DNA of 64,000 nucleotides from 66-474 sp040388785 (GCA_040388785.1 JAZKBD010000044.1:4708-68707), one strand, 5' to 3'. Shown: positions 1-8,944, counted from the first letter of the stretch. Made by a program: numbers and translations. Notes: generated by a model not told the origin, from the letters alone.

Positions 1-120
1 TGACAACGCGCCCGCGGTTTCGAAGCACTTGTCGTCGAGGAACCGCTGCCACAGGAATCGCCCGAACGCTTGCAGGCGATCGCGGCGCGTACCCTGTTGA
101 ATGGCGGGCGTGGCTCGCAT
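1..120 (-). CDS. yihY: YihY-family inner-membrane protein, N-terminal fragment
   Basis: The reverse strand from ATG at 120 reads 40 codons without a stop and runs off the left edge. The fragment contains FLWQRF, LDDKCFE and TAGALS, the typical opening of the YihY/UPF0761 membrane family (once called ribonuclease BN), just before the first membrane helix. It is divergent from wrbA at 226, an arrangement I know from Xanthomonadales. The family is a polytopic inner-membrane protein of unclear function. Only the N-terminus is seen, so the call rests on this motif and context. Confidence 0.7.
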   Translation of the reverse strand, partial: MRATPAIQQGTRRDRLQAFGRFLWQRFLDDKCFETAGALS

Positions 121-225
121 GCCGCGAGGCTAACAGGGTGTTGGACAACACGCCGTTAGCGCGTGCCACGGATAGCCCGCCGCGACTGCTTCATGCAATT
201 ACGCCGAAAGGAAACTTCAAGGCTC

Positions 226-822
226 ATGGAAATCCTGATCCTGTACTACAGCCGCAACGGCAAGGTTGCACAGCTCGCGCGCCTGATCGCGCGCGGCGTC
301 GAGGAAGTCGAAGGCGTGCGTGCGCGCGTCCGCCAGGTGCCGCCGGTGGGCCCGCTCACGCAAGCCGCGCAGCCGCCGGTGCCCGATGAAGGCGCGCCGT
401 ACGTGGAACCGCGCGACCTGCACGAATGCGCGGGTCTGGTCATGGGCAGCCCGACGCGCTTCGGCAACATGGCCGCGCCGATGAAGCAGTTCATCGATTC
501 GACGCCCGCGGAATGGGCATCGGGCGCGCTCGCCGGCAAGCCGGGCGCGGTGTTCACCTCGACGTCGACCATGCACGGCGGACAGGAATCCACGCTGCTC
601 TCGATGATGATTCCGCTGTTGCATCACGGCATGCTGATCGTCGGCCTTCCGTTCACCGAGCCCGCGCTCAACACCACCACGACCGGCGGCACGCCTTACG
701 GCGCCAGCCATGTGTCCGGCGTCGACCGTGACCGCCCGATCAGCGACGACGAACGCACGCTGGCTCGCGCGCTGGGCCGGCGCGTCGCGGATGTCGCGAA
801 ACGCCTGGCGGGGAAGCCATGA
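226..822 (+). CDS. wrbA: NAD(P)H:quinone oxidoreductase, WrbA type
   Basis: A 198-residue flavodoxin-fold protein. The FMN phosphate-binding loop YYSRNG is at the N-terminus, GSPTRFGNM lies mid-protein, and the segment TSTSTMHGGQES is typical of WrbA. The family reduces quinones by two electrons with NAD(P)H and limits semiquinone radicals. An upstream in-frame ATG at 163 would add 21 residues unrelated to flavodoxins. I chose the ATG at 226 because it starts MEILILYYSRNG directly, behind a purine-rich AAAGGAAA. Its stop overlaps the next start (ATGA), so it is translationally coupled to the DUF2069 gene. Confidence 0.9.
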   Translation: MEILILYYSRNGKVAQLARLIARGVEEVEGVRARVRQVPPVGPLTQAAQPPVPDEGAPYVEPRDLHECAGLVMGSPTRFGNMAAPMKQFIDSTPAEWASGALAGKPGAVFTSTSTMHGGQESTLLSMMIPLLHHGMLIVGLPFTEPALNTTTTGGTPYGASHVSGVDRDRPISDDERTLARALGRRVADVAKRLAGKP

Positions 823-1166
823 GCGTCATCCTGCAGCGACGCATCGGCTTCGCGGCCTGGGGCGCGCTGGCGCTTTTGCAAATCGCCTGGCACGCATGGT
901 TGCTGCCGCCTGCGCATATGCCGGTCGCGGCGGCGCTCGTGATTGCATTGCTGCCGCTGGCGATTCCGCTGTTGTACTGGCGCACGCCCACACGTGCCCT
1001 GCTGCTGGCGGGCATGATCTGCCTGTTCTATTTTTGCCACGGCGTCGCCGAGGCGTACGCGGCGCCGGCCGAGCGCGTCTTCGCGGGCATCGAAATCGTG
1101 CTGGCCGTGATCGTGATCCTGGCCTGCGCGCGCATGCCGAAGCGGCGCAGTAAGCTGACCACATGA
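819..1166 (+). CDS. DUF2069 small integral membrane protein
   Basis: A protein of 115 residues with about four hydrophobic helices (roughly 10-28, 33-50, 60-78 and 85-103) and a basic tail (RMPKRRSK). It matches the DUF2069 family, which commonly lies next to wrbA in gammaproteobacteria; its function is unknown. It overlaps wrbA upstream and the acyl-CoA dehydrogenase downstream by ATGA junctions, so the three form one tightly coupled operon. A membrane partner for the quinone reductase is possible but not shown. Confidence 0.85.
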   Translation: MSVILQRRIGFAAWGALALLQIAWHAWLLPPAHMPVAAALVIALLPLAIPLLYWRTPTRALLLAGMICLFYFCHGVAEAYAAPAERVFAGIEIVLAVIVILACARMPKRRSKLTT

Positions 1167-2791
1167 GTTTCGTGCAGCCCGCAGCGCAGCTCGCCGATCC
1201 GTATCGCGGCGACCGCGTGCTGCAGTCGTGGCTGGCGCGCGTGCTGCCCGAGGCGCAGCGGCGCGCGGCCGAAACCGACTTCATTGCGCTCGCGGATTAC
1301 GCGCAGCGCACGTACGCGCGGCAGACGTCGACCGTTGCCAGCGAACCCGTGCTCACGAATTTCGACGTCTGGGGCAACCGCGTCGACCGCATCGAGCTGA
1401 CGGAAACCTGGCGCGAAGGTCCGGGCATCGCGGCTCGATACGGACTGGTTGCGGATGGACACGACAGGTCGCTGGGCGAATTCGCGCGCGTGCAGCAGTT
1501 CGCCAGGGTTTACCTCTACCACGCCGCCAGCGCGTTCTATTCCTGTCCACTGGCGATGACCGACGGCGTCGCGACCACGTTGCGCGATGCGCCGAATGCG
1601 GGCTTGCGCGAACGCGTGCTGCCGCACCTGCTCAGCCGTGATCCCGCGACGTTCTGGATCAGCGGCCAGTGGATGACGGAAAACACCGGCGGCTCGGATG
1701 TGGGAAACAGCGAAACCACGGCACGCCGCGGCGCCGACGGTTCGTGGCGCTTGCACGGGCGCAAGTGGTTCACGTCCGCCATCAACGCCGAATTCGCGCT
1801 GGCGCTGGCGCGGCCGGAAGGCAATCCCGCGGGCGCGGATGGTCTTGCCCTGTTCGGCATCGAGACGCGCAATACCGATGGCTCGTGGAACGGCATCGTC
1901 ATCGATCGCCTGAAGGACAAACTCGGCACGCGCGAGTTGCCAACGGCCGAGATCCATCTGCACGGCACGCGCGCGGAGTTGGTGGGCGACACCGCGCATG
2001 GCGTGCGCGCGATCGCGCCGGTGCTGCAGGTGACGCGCTTGTGGAATGCCTTCGGCTCGCTCTCGACGATGGCCCGTTGTCTAGCGCTCGCGCGCGACTA
2101 CGCGGGCAAGCGCAGCGTGTTCGGCAAGCCACTGATCGGGCAGCCGCTGTTCGTCGATGCGCTGGCTGGTTGGGAAGCGGAATTCGAAGCCGCATTCCAT
2201 CTGGCGATGGAAGTCGCGCTGCTGTTGGGCCGCATCGAGTCGGGTGCGGGTGACGAACGCGATGCCGCGCTGCAACGCCTGCTGACGCCGCTGGCGAAAC
2301 TGTGGATATGCAAACTCGGCGTGCACATCGCTTCGGAAACGGTCGAGGCCTTCGGCGGCATCGGTTACCTGGAAGACAGCGGCATTCCGCTGCTGCTGCG
2401 CGACGCGCAGGTGTTTCCTATCTGGGAAGGTTCAAGCAACGTGCAGGCGCTGGATTTCCTGCGCGCGCTGGAAAAACTGGGGATCGAGCCGATCATGGAC
2501 GCAGTCGATGCGTGGATGGAAGCCGCCGACGGCGTGGTTTCCGATCGTGACGCTGAAGCGATTCACGGCGCCGCGCGCCGTGCGGACATCTGGCTGCGCG
2601 ATCACGCGGGGGACAGCGCTGCACTGCAAGCGGGTGCATTGCGCCTGGCCACGACGTGCGCGCGCAGCACCGCCGCTGCATTGCTGGCCCGACATGCCGC
2701 GTGGGCGCGGCGCGCGCGGCACGACACCGCATCGGCGGACGCGCTGCGCCGTTTCTGCGCGCACGGACTCGATCGCATCATCGCTTTCTGA
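1163..2791 (+). CDS. acyl-CoA dehydrogenase family protein, AidB type
   Basis: A 542-residue flavoprotein, longer than ordinary acyl-CoA dehydrogenases (about 380-390) and equal in size to AidB (about 541). The N-terminal extension (about 1-150) is followed by the ACAD core: MTENTGGSDVG and GRKWFTSA for FAD, RLKDKLG, the helical C-terminal domain with SVFGKPLIGQPL and EAFGGIGY, and WEGSSN holding the expected catalytic Glu. E. coli AidB is part of the adaptive response to alkylation, but many long ACADs of this architecture are isovaleryl-CoA-like and uncharacterised. The ATGA overlap with the DUF2069 gene places it in the wrbA operon, which suggests a redox or stress role rather than bulk beta-oxidation (inference). 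Confidence 0.82.
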   Translation: MSFVQPAAQLADPYRGDRVLQSWLARVLPEAQRRAAETDFIALADYAQRTYARQTSTVASEPVLTNFDVWGNRVDRIELTETWREGPGIAARYGLVADGHDRSLGEFARVQQFARVYLYHAASAFYSCPLAMTDGVATTLRDAPNAGLRERVLPHLLSRDPATFWISGQWMTENTGGSDVGNSETTARRGADGSWRLHGRKWFTSAINAEFALALARPEGNPAGADGLALFGIETRNTDGSWNGIVIDRLKDKLGTRELPTAEIHLHGTRAELVGDTAHGVRAIAPVLQVTRLWNAFGSLSTMARCLALARDYAGKRSVFGKPLIGQPLFVDALAGWEAEFEAAFHLAMEVALLLGRIESGAGDERDAALQRLLTPLAKLWICKLGVHIASETVEAFGGIGYLEDSGIPLLLRDAQVFPIWEGSSNVQALDFLRALEKLGIEPIMDAVDAWMEAADGVVSDRDAEAIHGAARRADIWLRDHAGDSAALQAGALRLATTCARSTAAALLARHAAWARRARHDTASADALRRFCAHGLDRIIAF

Positions 2792-2829
2792 TGTGCATCG
2801 TCTTGCTCTGATGCATCGCGATCCGAAGG

Positions 2830-3527
2830 TCAGTGATTTGCGCCGTGCGCCTGCGACAGATCAATCGCAGATTTTCCCACCAAAGCTTCGTAACCCATTC
2901 TCCCGCAGGAAACGACCTGCCAATTCAGAGTAACCGATTCACCAGGACGCAGCGCAGGAGCAAGATCCATGGACGCGTAGACAACGCCGCCCGTGGAAAA
3001 CTTGACTAACGCTATGCCGTTGAATCCGCCGCCACAGCTACCCGAGCTCACCGACGATTTTACGAACATGACCACGCCGTTGAGGTCAGGGTGGTGCGAG
3101 AAAGCGGAAACGAGTGATAGCGTCCCGGCAAACGCGATGATGGCCGCCAGGCAGACTGCCGGCGCAAGCTGCTCCGCTTCCCACATGAAGTGCAACAGGT
3201 GTCGCCGCAAATTTGGCGCCAAGACGGGGTGCCGTTGCCGGTGTTCACGCTGGCGCCAATACCCGTGTGTCGACAGCAGCAACCCGGTTACGAACCAATA
3301 CACCGCAAGCCAAACCACGACGCACCAAAGCGGCCCGAGCTGGAGGAATCCGCAAACCATCCGGGAACGACGTGTGCGCGCACGAGCGCAAGCCACGGTA
3401 GCCAACTGCCTGCGCGGATAGCTTCGGCCAAAGCCGCTGGCAACGGGCTCGACGCCAGATAGAGCAGCACATGTGCGCAGCCGAAACCCAATGTCCACTC
3501 GACATGCCGCTTCCGCGTGACGCGCAT
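2830..3527 (-). pseudogene. frameshifted membrane protein gene, function unknown
   Basis: Two overlapping reverse frames together make one plausible protein of about 230 residues. The first part starts at ATG 3527 behind a strong Shine-Dalgarno (GGAGGTGG, about 6 nt) and gives a hydrophobic helix (LGFGCAHVLLYLASS) up to GWFADSS. Near 3340 the membrane-like reading passes to another frame, which supplies helices WCVVVWLAVYWFV and LAPAVCLAAIIAFAG and ends at 2830. Neither frame alone looks complete. A single-base indel near 3335-3350 would rejoin them. GC is lower than in neighbouring genes. It may be a true pseudogene or an assembly error; I recognise no family. Confidence 0.5.
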
Positions 3528-3680
3528 CCTTCCACCTCCGGCATGAACGTCTGGGCTGCCAAACCACTATATGCAATTTTGACGCCGTGATGGAAACCGC
3601 GGTGGCGGACCCACGATTGTCAGCCCCGAGTTCTTGCGGTCGATCGGGCGGAATGCTCCGGCATCCACCCGACGACGATG

Positions 3681-4838
3681 TTAGGGGTTTTGACCCTCGA
3701 CGCCTGCCTTTTCAGCGCGCGCCGCGTAAAACGCCGCGATGTAGCCATCCAGTGATTGCGATTCGATCGCGTCACGCAATTCGCGCATCAACGTGAGGTA
3801 ATGATGCAGGTTGTGGATCGTCGCGAGCTGCGAGCCGAGGATTTCGCCGCAGCGGTCGAGGTGTCGCAGGTAAGCCCGCGAGAACCCGCCCGCGCAGGCG
3901 TAGCACGCGCAGCCTTCTTCGATCGGCCGAATGTCGCTCGCGAACTTCGCATTGCGGATGCGCAACGTACCTTCGCGCGTGAACAGGAAACCATTGCGCG
4001 CGTGCCGGGTCGGCATCACGCAATCGAACATGTCGATGCCGCGGCGCACCGCTTCCACGATGTCTTCGGGACGCCCGACGCCCATCAGGTAGCGCGGCTT
4101 GTCGGCAGGCAAGCGCGGGCACGCTGATTCCAGCGTCGCGTTGCGTTCGGCTTCCGGCTCGCCCACCGCGAGGCCGCCCAGTGCGTAACCGTCGAAACCG
4201 ATTTCGAGCAGGCCTTCCGCGGAATGCGCACGCAAGTCGTCGTGCACCCCGCCCTGCACGATCCCGAACAGCGCGTTGCGGTTGCCGAGTGCATCGAATG
4301 CGCGTCGTGAACGCGCGGCCCAGCGCAACGACAGCTCCATCGATTCGCGCACCACGTCCGCGTCGACGGGCTTGCCATCGATTGTGTACGGCGTGCATTC
4401 GTCGAACGACATCACGATGTCGGAGTCGAGCACCGTCTGGATGCGCATGGATTCCTCGGGCGAGAGGAACACGCGCGAGCCATCGACGGGCGAGGCGAAG
4501 GTCACGCCTTCCTCGGTGAGCTTGCGGCGCTCGGCCAGCGAGAACACCTGGAAGCCGCCGGAGTCGGTGAGGATCGGCTTGTTCCAGCCGATGAAACGGT
4601 GCAGGCCGCCGAATTCGCCGATCACGTCCAGGCCGGGACGCAACCACAGATGGAACGTGTTGCCCAGGATGATTTTCGCGCCGACGTCATCCAGATCACG
4701 CGGCGTCATGGCCTTCACGGAACCGTACGTGCCGACCGGCATGAACGCCGGCGTTTCGATCACGCCGCGCGGCAGCGTGATGCGGCCGCGGCGGGCGGGA
4801 CCAGCGGTGGCGAGCAATTCGAATTGCATCGCACTCAT
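3681..4838 (-). CDS. tgt: queuine tRNA-ribosyltransferase
   Basis: A 385-residue enzyme that exchanges guanine-34 for preQ1 in GUN-anticodon tRNAs, a step of queuosine synthesis. Visible family features are ILTDSGGFQVFS, the second active-site stretch GALGGLAVGE (here YALGGLAVGE), RYLMGVGRPEDI, and the C-terminal zinc site CACYAC with the later His in TIHNLHHY. I placed the start at the ATG at 4838, which overlaps the queA stop as ATGA; a much longer open frame upstream is only a shadow of queA. Next in many genomes would be yajC-secDF, but here a broken membrane-protein gene follows. Confidence 0.95.
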   Translation of the reverse strand: MSAMQFELLATAGPARRGRITLPRGVIETPAFMPVGTYGSVKAMTPRDLDDVGAKIILGNTFHLWLRPGLDVIGEFGGLHRFIGWNKPILTDSGGFQVFSLAERRKLTEEGVTFASPVDGSRVFLSPEESMRIQTVLDSDIVMSFDECTPYTIDGKPVDADVVRESMELSLRWAARSRRAFDALGNRNALFGIVQGGVHDDLRAHSAEGLLEIGFDGYALGGLAVGEPEAERNATLESACPRLPADKPRYLMGVGRPEDIVEAVRRGIDMFDCVMPTRHARNGFLFTREGTLRIRNAKFASDIRPIEEGCACYACAGGFSRAYLRHLDRCGEILGSQLATIHNLHHYLTLMRELRDAIESQSLDGYIAAFYAARAEKAGVEGQNP

Positions 4839-5875
4839 GCGCTGCGTTCTCCGGGAAACACCAGCATCGCATCGCCATACGAATAGAACCGGTAGCGCTG
4901 CTCGACCGCGTGCTTGTACGCCGACAGCACGAACTCGCGCCCGGCGAATGCCGACACCAGCATCAGCAGCGTCGATTCGGGCAGGTGGAAATTGGTGATC
5001 AGGCCGTCGATGCTGGTGATGCGATAACCGGGGAAGATGAAGATGCGGGTCTCCCCCGCGAATGGTTCGACCTCGCCACTTTTTCCGCGCGCGGCTTCGA
5101 GCGAACGCACCACGGTCGTGCCAACCGCGATCACGCGCCTGCCGTGCGCGCGCGTGTGGCGGATTTTCTCTACCAGTTCCGCACCGACGTTCAACCATTC
5201 GCGGTGCATCTCGTGGTCTTCGATTTTCTCCTCGCGCACCGGCTGGAATGTTCCCGCGCCCACGTGCAACGTGACGTAGCCGAAATCCATGCCCCGCGCG
5301 CGCAATGCATCGAGCAACGGCGTGTCGAAGTGCAGCCCGGCCGTCGGTGCCGCGACGGCACCCGGCTGGCGCGCATACACCGTCTGGTAGCGTTCGCTGT
5401 CGCGTGCGTCGTCGGGCCGCGCAATGTAGGGCGGCAGCGGCATGTGGCCGATCCGCAGCAGCAGCTTTTCCAGCGGTTCGCTGCACTCGAAACGCAGTTC
5501 GAAAAACTGGCCGTCGCGGCCGAGCACGCGTACCGGCGTGCCGTCGTCGAGTTCGATCAGCCCGCCCTCACGCGGTTTCTTGCTGACGCCCAGCATCGCC
5601 ACGGCGGTGTGCGTTCCCGTGACGCGCTCGAGCATGATTTCGACCGCACCGCCGCTGGGCTTGCGGCCGAACAGGCGCGCCGGCAGCACGCGGGTGTCGT
5701 TGAACACCAGCAGATCGCCGCTGCGCAACAACTGCGGCAAATCATGAAAGGCGCGATCGCTCAATGCCTCATGCGCTGCATCCAGCACCAGCAGGCGACT
5801 GGCGCTGCGCTCAGGCAATGGTTGCTGCGCGATCAGATCGATCGGCAGGTCATAGTGGAAATCGGACTTCTTCAC
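4835..5875 (-). CDS. queA: S-adenosylmethionine:tRNA ribosyltransferase-isomerase
   Basis: A 346-residue cytoplasmic enzyme that transfers and rearranges the ribose of SAM onto preQ1-tRNA to give epoxyqueuosine. It opens with the family sequence KKSDFHYDLPIDLIAQ and holds LLVFNDTRVLPARL, PTAGLHFD, YVTLHVGAGTF and the C-terminal NFHLPESTLLMLVSAF. Length is normal. It directly precedes tgt with an ATGA overlap, so both queuosine steps are co-translated. A 79-nt gap separates it from the VOC gene upstream on the same strand. Confidence 0.96.
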   Translation of the reverse strand: MKKSDFHYDLPIDLIAQQPLPERSASRLLVLDAAHEALSDRAFHDLPQLLRSGDLLVFNDTRVLPARLFGRKPSGGAVEIMLERVTGTHTAVAMLGVSKKPREGGLIELDDGTPVRVLGRDGQFFELRFECSEPLEKLLLRIGHMPLPPYIARPDDARDSERYQTVYARQPGAVAAPTAGLHFDTPLLDALRARGMDFGYVTLHVGAGTFQPVREEKIEDHEMHREWLNVGAELVEKIRHTRAHGRRVIAVGTTVVRSLEAARGKSGEVEPFAGETRIFIFPGYRITSIDGLITNFHLPESTLLMLVSAFAGREFVLSAYKHAVEQRYRFYSYGDAMLVFPGERSA

Positions 5876-5954
5876 GACTTCATTCGATGATGCGGCGGTT
5901 CATTATCGCCGATCGATGCCGGCAACCGCGTTTTGCGACGTACATCGAACAAAC

Positions 5955-6323
5955 TCAGACCGCCAGTTGCGTGGCGACTTGCCAGAGATTGCCCCAGCGG
6001 TCCTCGACCGTGGCACGCCTATCGCCCCACGGCGTCGCAGCCGGTGGATCGATCACACACACTCCGCGAGCGACAGCCTTGGCAAAAGTGGCGTCGACAT
6101 CCGGCACGTATACATACAGACATGCAGGAAACACGGGACGGACTCCACCACCATCACTGATCATCACGATCGAATCGCCGATCCGCAGCTCGCTGGGCCG
6201 GCCCACCTGGTATTCGCCTTCCGCTTCAAAAACATCCTTGAGAAAGGCGATGAGGCCCTCGACGTCACGATGGAAGATCCGCACCGTGATCGTCGATCTG
6301 CCGGATGGCTGGAACTTTTTCAA
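5955..6323 (-). CDS. VOC-family (glyoxalase/bleomycin-resistance fold) protein
   Basis: A protein of about 122 residues with the paired beta-alpha-beta-beta-beta units of the VOC superfamily: TITVRIFHRDVEGLIAFLKDVF, LYVYVPDVDATFAKAVARG and the end signature PWGDRRATVEDRWGNLW, typical of YCIP/PhnB-like members. The reading frame stays open far upstream with no useful ATG; TTG at 6323 has GGAG about 8 nt before it and starts where homology begins. It lies 20 nt after the response-regulator stop and is probably co-transcribed. Its substrate cannot be told from sequence. Confidence 0.8.
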   Translation of the reverse strand: MKKFQPSGRSTITVRIFHRDVEGLIAFLKDVFEAEGEYQVGRPSELRIGDSIVMISDGGGVRPVFPACLYVYVPDVDATFAKAVARGVCVIDPPAATPWGDRRATVEDRWGNLWQVATQLAV

Positions 6324-6342
6324 TGGCGTGTCTCCGCGATGT

Positions 6343-6945
6343 TCAAAGCCAGCCTTTCTGCCGCGCCAGCCGATAGGCCTCGATGCGGTTGGCAACGCCC
6401 AGTTTGCCGATCGCCTCGGACAGGTAATTGCGCACGGTGCCGTGCGACAGGTTGAGCTTGGCCGCGATGTCGCCGGCGCTCTGCCCCTCGCCCGCAAGCC
6501 GCAGCACCTGGCGCTCGCGGTCGTTCAATGGATCGGCTTCCGTCCACGCTTCCAGCGCCAGTTCCGGGTCGATCGCGCGGCCGCCGCGATGCACCAGCCG
6601 CAATGAATCCGCGAGTTTTTCGGCCGGCGCGTCCTTCAGCAGGTAACCGGACACGCCCGCGTCCAGCGCGCGGCGCAGGTAGCCAGACCGCGCGAACGTC
6701 GTCACGATCACGACCTTGATCGGCAACTCGTGGCGCTGGATGCGTTGCGCGAGTTCCAGACCGGTCAGGCCCGGCATCTCGATATCGGAAATCAGGATGT
6801 CCGGTTTCAGGCGTTGCATCTCGCGCCACGCGGATTCGCCGTCGGCGACCGAACCCAGCACCTCGATGTCCGGTTCCAGCGCCAGCAGCGCGGCCAGCGC
6901 GCCGCGCACCATCGCCTGGTCCTCCGCGAGCATCACGCGCATCAT
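6343..6945 (-). CDS. LuxR/NarL-type response regulator (DesR-like)
   Basis: A 200-residue two-domain regulator. The receiver (1-120) has the acidic pair AED, the phosphoacceptor Asp in ISDIEMPG and Lys in LLKDAP. The C-terminal GerE/LuxR helix-turn-helix has LNDRERQVLRLAGEGQSAGDIAAKL and NYLSEAIGKLGVANRIEA. The start overlaps the stop of the sensor kinase (ATGA), so the pair is coupled. The closest architecture I know is DesR, which responds to membrane fluidity, but no desaturase gene is nearby; the signal is unknown. Confidence 0.92.
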   Translation of the reverse strand: MMRVMLAEDQAMVRGALAALLALEPDIEVLGSVADGESAWREMQRLKPDILISDIEMPGLTGLELAQRIQRHELPIKVVIVTTFARSGYLRRALDAGVSGYLLKDAPAEKLADSLRLVHRGGRAIDPELALEAWTEADPLNDRERQVLRLAGEGQSAGDIAAKLNLSHGTVRNYLSEAIGKLGVANRIEAYRLARQKGWL

Positions 6946-8198
6946 GCGTGGCCGCCTGCGCGCTGCGCCAGCGGCACCACGTTGGCGCCGGGGGATTTCG
7001 CCGACGGCGGGTCCACCGCGGCGGCCGCCGGCAGCGGCAATGCCACTTCGATGCTGGTGCCACGCCCGCGCGGCGATTCGATCGCGAGCGTGCCGCCGCG
7101 CGCCTCGATGCGTTCGCGCATGCCGGTGAGCCCATTGCCGCGTTCGTTGACGCCGCCCCGGCCATCATCGCGCACGCGCATCACCACGCGCTCGGCGCCG
7201 GTGATCACGGTCACCTCGACGCGGTTGGCGCGTGCATGCCGCTGAATGTTGGTGACGGCTTCGCGCAGCACCAGCGCCAGGCAGGTCTCCACATCGACGG
7301 GCAGCGCCTGCGGATCGTGCCAGTACTCCATCTGCACGCCGGCCGCCTCCAGCAGCAGGCGCGCGGATGCGAGTTCCGCCGCCATCGCCGCGGCGCGGAT
7401 GCCGCTGACCGCGCTGCGCACCTGCGACAGCGCTTCGCGCGCCACGCGCGCGACGTCGGCCATTTCGCGATGCGCGGCGGACGGATCGCGTTCGATCAGG
7501 CGTCCGGCAAGCTCCGACTTCAGGGCCACCATCGACAAGGTGTGTCCCAACAAGTCGTGCAGGTCGCGGCCGATGCGTTCGCGTTCTGCGCTGGCGGCAA
7601 GCCGGCGCACCTCGTCCATCGACAGCCGCAAGTCGGCGCGATGCCGCCGCTGGATGCGGTCGGTGATGATCAGGCCCGCAATGATCGGGCACAGGATCCA
7701 GACATTGATCAGAGACTGCCAGTTGTACCCGAGCCAGAACCACTCGAATCCTGGCAACGGGCGCCGAAGAAGGCCGAGAANNNNNNNNNNAGCCACGACC
7801 ATCGCCAGCACGAGCGCACCGGACTTGCGCGGGCTGCCCGACGCGGCCGCCACCGAACAGGCATAGATGAGGTAGGTGAGGGCAAAAGGATTGAGCGGCG
7901 TAACCCCCATGCCGATGACGAGAATTGCCAGCGCGCACCAGACGATGTGCCGCCGCGGACACAGATGCGCGCCGACATACACCAGCATGAAAACCGGCAG
8001 GCTGAGCATGGTCGCCCAGAGCCAATGCGGGAAATGCGCGAAATCTTTGGCGTCGAAGAAGAACGCGGGCCCGAACAGCCACACCAGCCATACCAGCCAC
8101 ACCCACGGCGTGACACGTCCATACCAGCCGCGGGCGTCCTGCATCGCCATGCACAGGGACGAATCGGGCGCCGCCTTGAATATCACTTGCCAGCTCAT
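6942..8198 (-). CDS. sensor histidine kinase, HisKA_3 type (DesK-like), with assembly gap
   Basis: The N-terminal half has five or six membrane helices (for example PWVWLVWLVWLFGPAFFF and LWATMLSLPVFMLVYVGA). The cytoplasmic part carries the HisKA_3 phosphoacceptor RERIGRDLHDLLGHTLSM and the HATPase motifs REAVTNIQRHARA, DDGRGG and GNGLTGMRERI. Ten Ns (7781-7790) interrupt the membrane part, so true length is uncertain although the frame happens to stay open. I chose ATG 8198; 8225 (MTPNAY) is possible and no clear ribosome site decides it. It is coupled to its response regulator downstream and lies 34 nt after the ICMT-type gene. Confidence 0.85.
   Translation of the reverse strand: MSWQVIFKAAPDSSLCMAMQDARGWYGRVTPWVWLVWLVWLFGPAFFFDAKDFAHFPHWLWATMLSLPVFMLVYVGAHLCPRRHIVWCALAILVIGMGVTPLNPFALTYLIYACSVAAASGSPRKSGALVLAMVVAXXXXLGLLRRPLPGFEWFWLGYNWQSLINVWILCPIIAGLIITDRIQRRHRADLRLSMDEVRRLAASAERERIGRDLHDLLGHTLSMVALKSELAGRLIERDPSAAHREMADVARVAREALSQVRSAVSGIRAAAMAAELASARLLLEAAGVQMEYWHDPQALPVDVETCLALVLREAVTNIQRHARANRVEVTVITGAERVVMRVRDDGRGGVNERGNGLTGMRERIEARGGTLAIESPRGRGTSIEVALPLPAAAAVDPPSAKSPGANVVPLAQRAGGHA
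7781..7790. other. assembly gap (10 N) inside the DesK-like kinase
   Basis: Ten undetermined bases in the membrane domain of the sensor kinase. The number of Ns is probably conventional, so the encoded length and frame across it are not known. Confidence 0.99.
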
Positions 8199-8232
8199 GG
8201 GTGCATGGTACGCGTTCGGGGTCATGCCGGCG

Positions 8233-8826
8233 TCACCACACGTACGGCACGAACCGCCGCGTGCGTTGCATGTAGTCACGGTACGGCTGGCCGATGCCTT
8301 CGCACAACGCGCGTTCCTCGACGCGCACCCGATATTCGTAACCTGTCAGGGTCCCCAGCACGACCAGCACGAGACTGAGCCAGTTGGTCATCGCAAGTCC
8401 CAGGCCCAGGACCGTCACCATCGCGCCGGTGTAGGAAGGATGACGGATCAGCCGGTACGGCCCCGCATCGACCACGTACTGGCCGGCACGCGTCGCCACG
8501 CTGCGGGTAAAGAACCTGCCCAGCACCTTGATTGCGTACCAGCGGAACGCCGCGCCTGCCAGCATCAGCACGATGCCCGTCCAGAACACCGCCGGCTGCT
8601 GCCAGGCAATCGTCGCCGCCGGCACGCCGAAGGCTACGGTGAACGCGATGAATATGCCGACGAACATCGACACCATGATGAGCGCGTAGGAACCGCGGTC
8701 GCGACGTTGCGCGCCCTTTTCGGGATTCTGGAAAAACGTGCCGACCCATTCCGGCGCGTAGCAAATCACCAATGCGACGTCGAGCGCGATCCAGTAGAAA
8801 TGTTCCTGCGCGATCAATGCAATCAT
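8233..8826 (-). CDS. isoprenylcysteine carboxyl methyltransferase (ICMT/PEMT) family membrane protein
   Basis: A 197-residue integral membrane protein of the ICMT/phospholipid methyltransferase fold. About five helices are visible, followed by the SAM-binding signature GPYRLIRHPSYTGAM and the terminal YEYRVRVEERAL with a short amphipathic end. The first in-frame start at 8892 adds a non-conserved hydrophilic stretch; ATG 8826 (MIALIAQEHFYW) with GGGAAG upstream fits better. Bacterial members methylate small lipids or unknown substrates. Being first in a run with a DesKR-like pair, it may take part in membrane-lipid adjustment (inference). Confidence 0.8.
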   Translation of the reverse strand: MIALIAQEHFYWIALDVALVICYAPEWVGTFFQNPEKGAQRRDRGSYALIMVSMFVGIFIAFTVAFGVPAATIAWQQPAVFWTGIVLMLAGAAFRWYAIKVLGRFFTRSVATRAGQYVVDAGPYRLIRHPSYTGAMVTVLGLGLAMTNWLSLVLVVLGTLTGYEYRVRVEERALCEGIGQPYRDYMQRTRRFVPYVW

Positions 8827-8944
8827 GTGCGGCTTCCCGAACCGATGAACCCGATGCCGCACATTCTGCGTCGATGTCCCGGCCGCGCCCATTCGCGGTC
8901 GTCAAACGTCGCGTGTGACAGCCGTCATGCCGCACCCCACGGGG

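Noticed and set aside
3681..5486. An apparent 601-residue protein that seems to fuse upstream sequence to Tgt
   Set aside because: The first 215 residues are queA read in the wrong frame. True queA ends at 4835 and true tgt starts at 4838.
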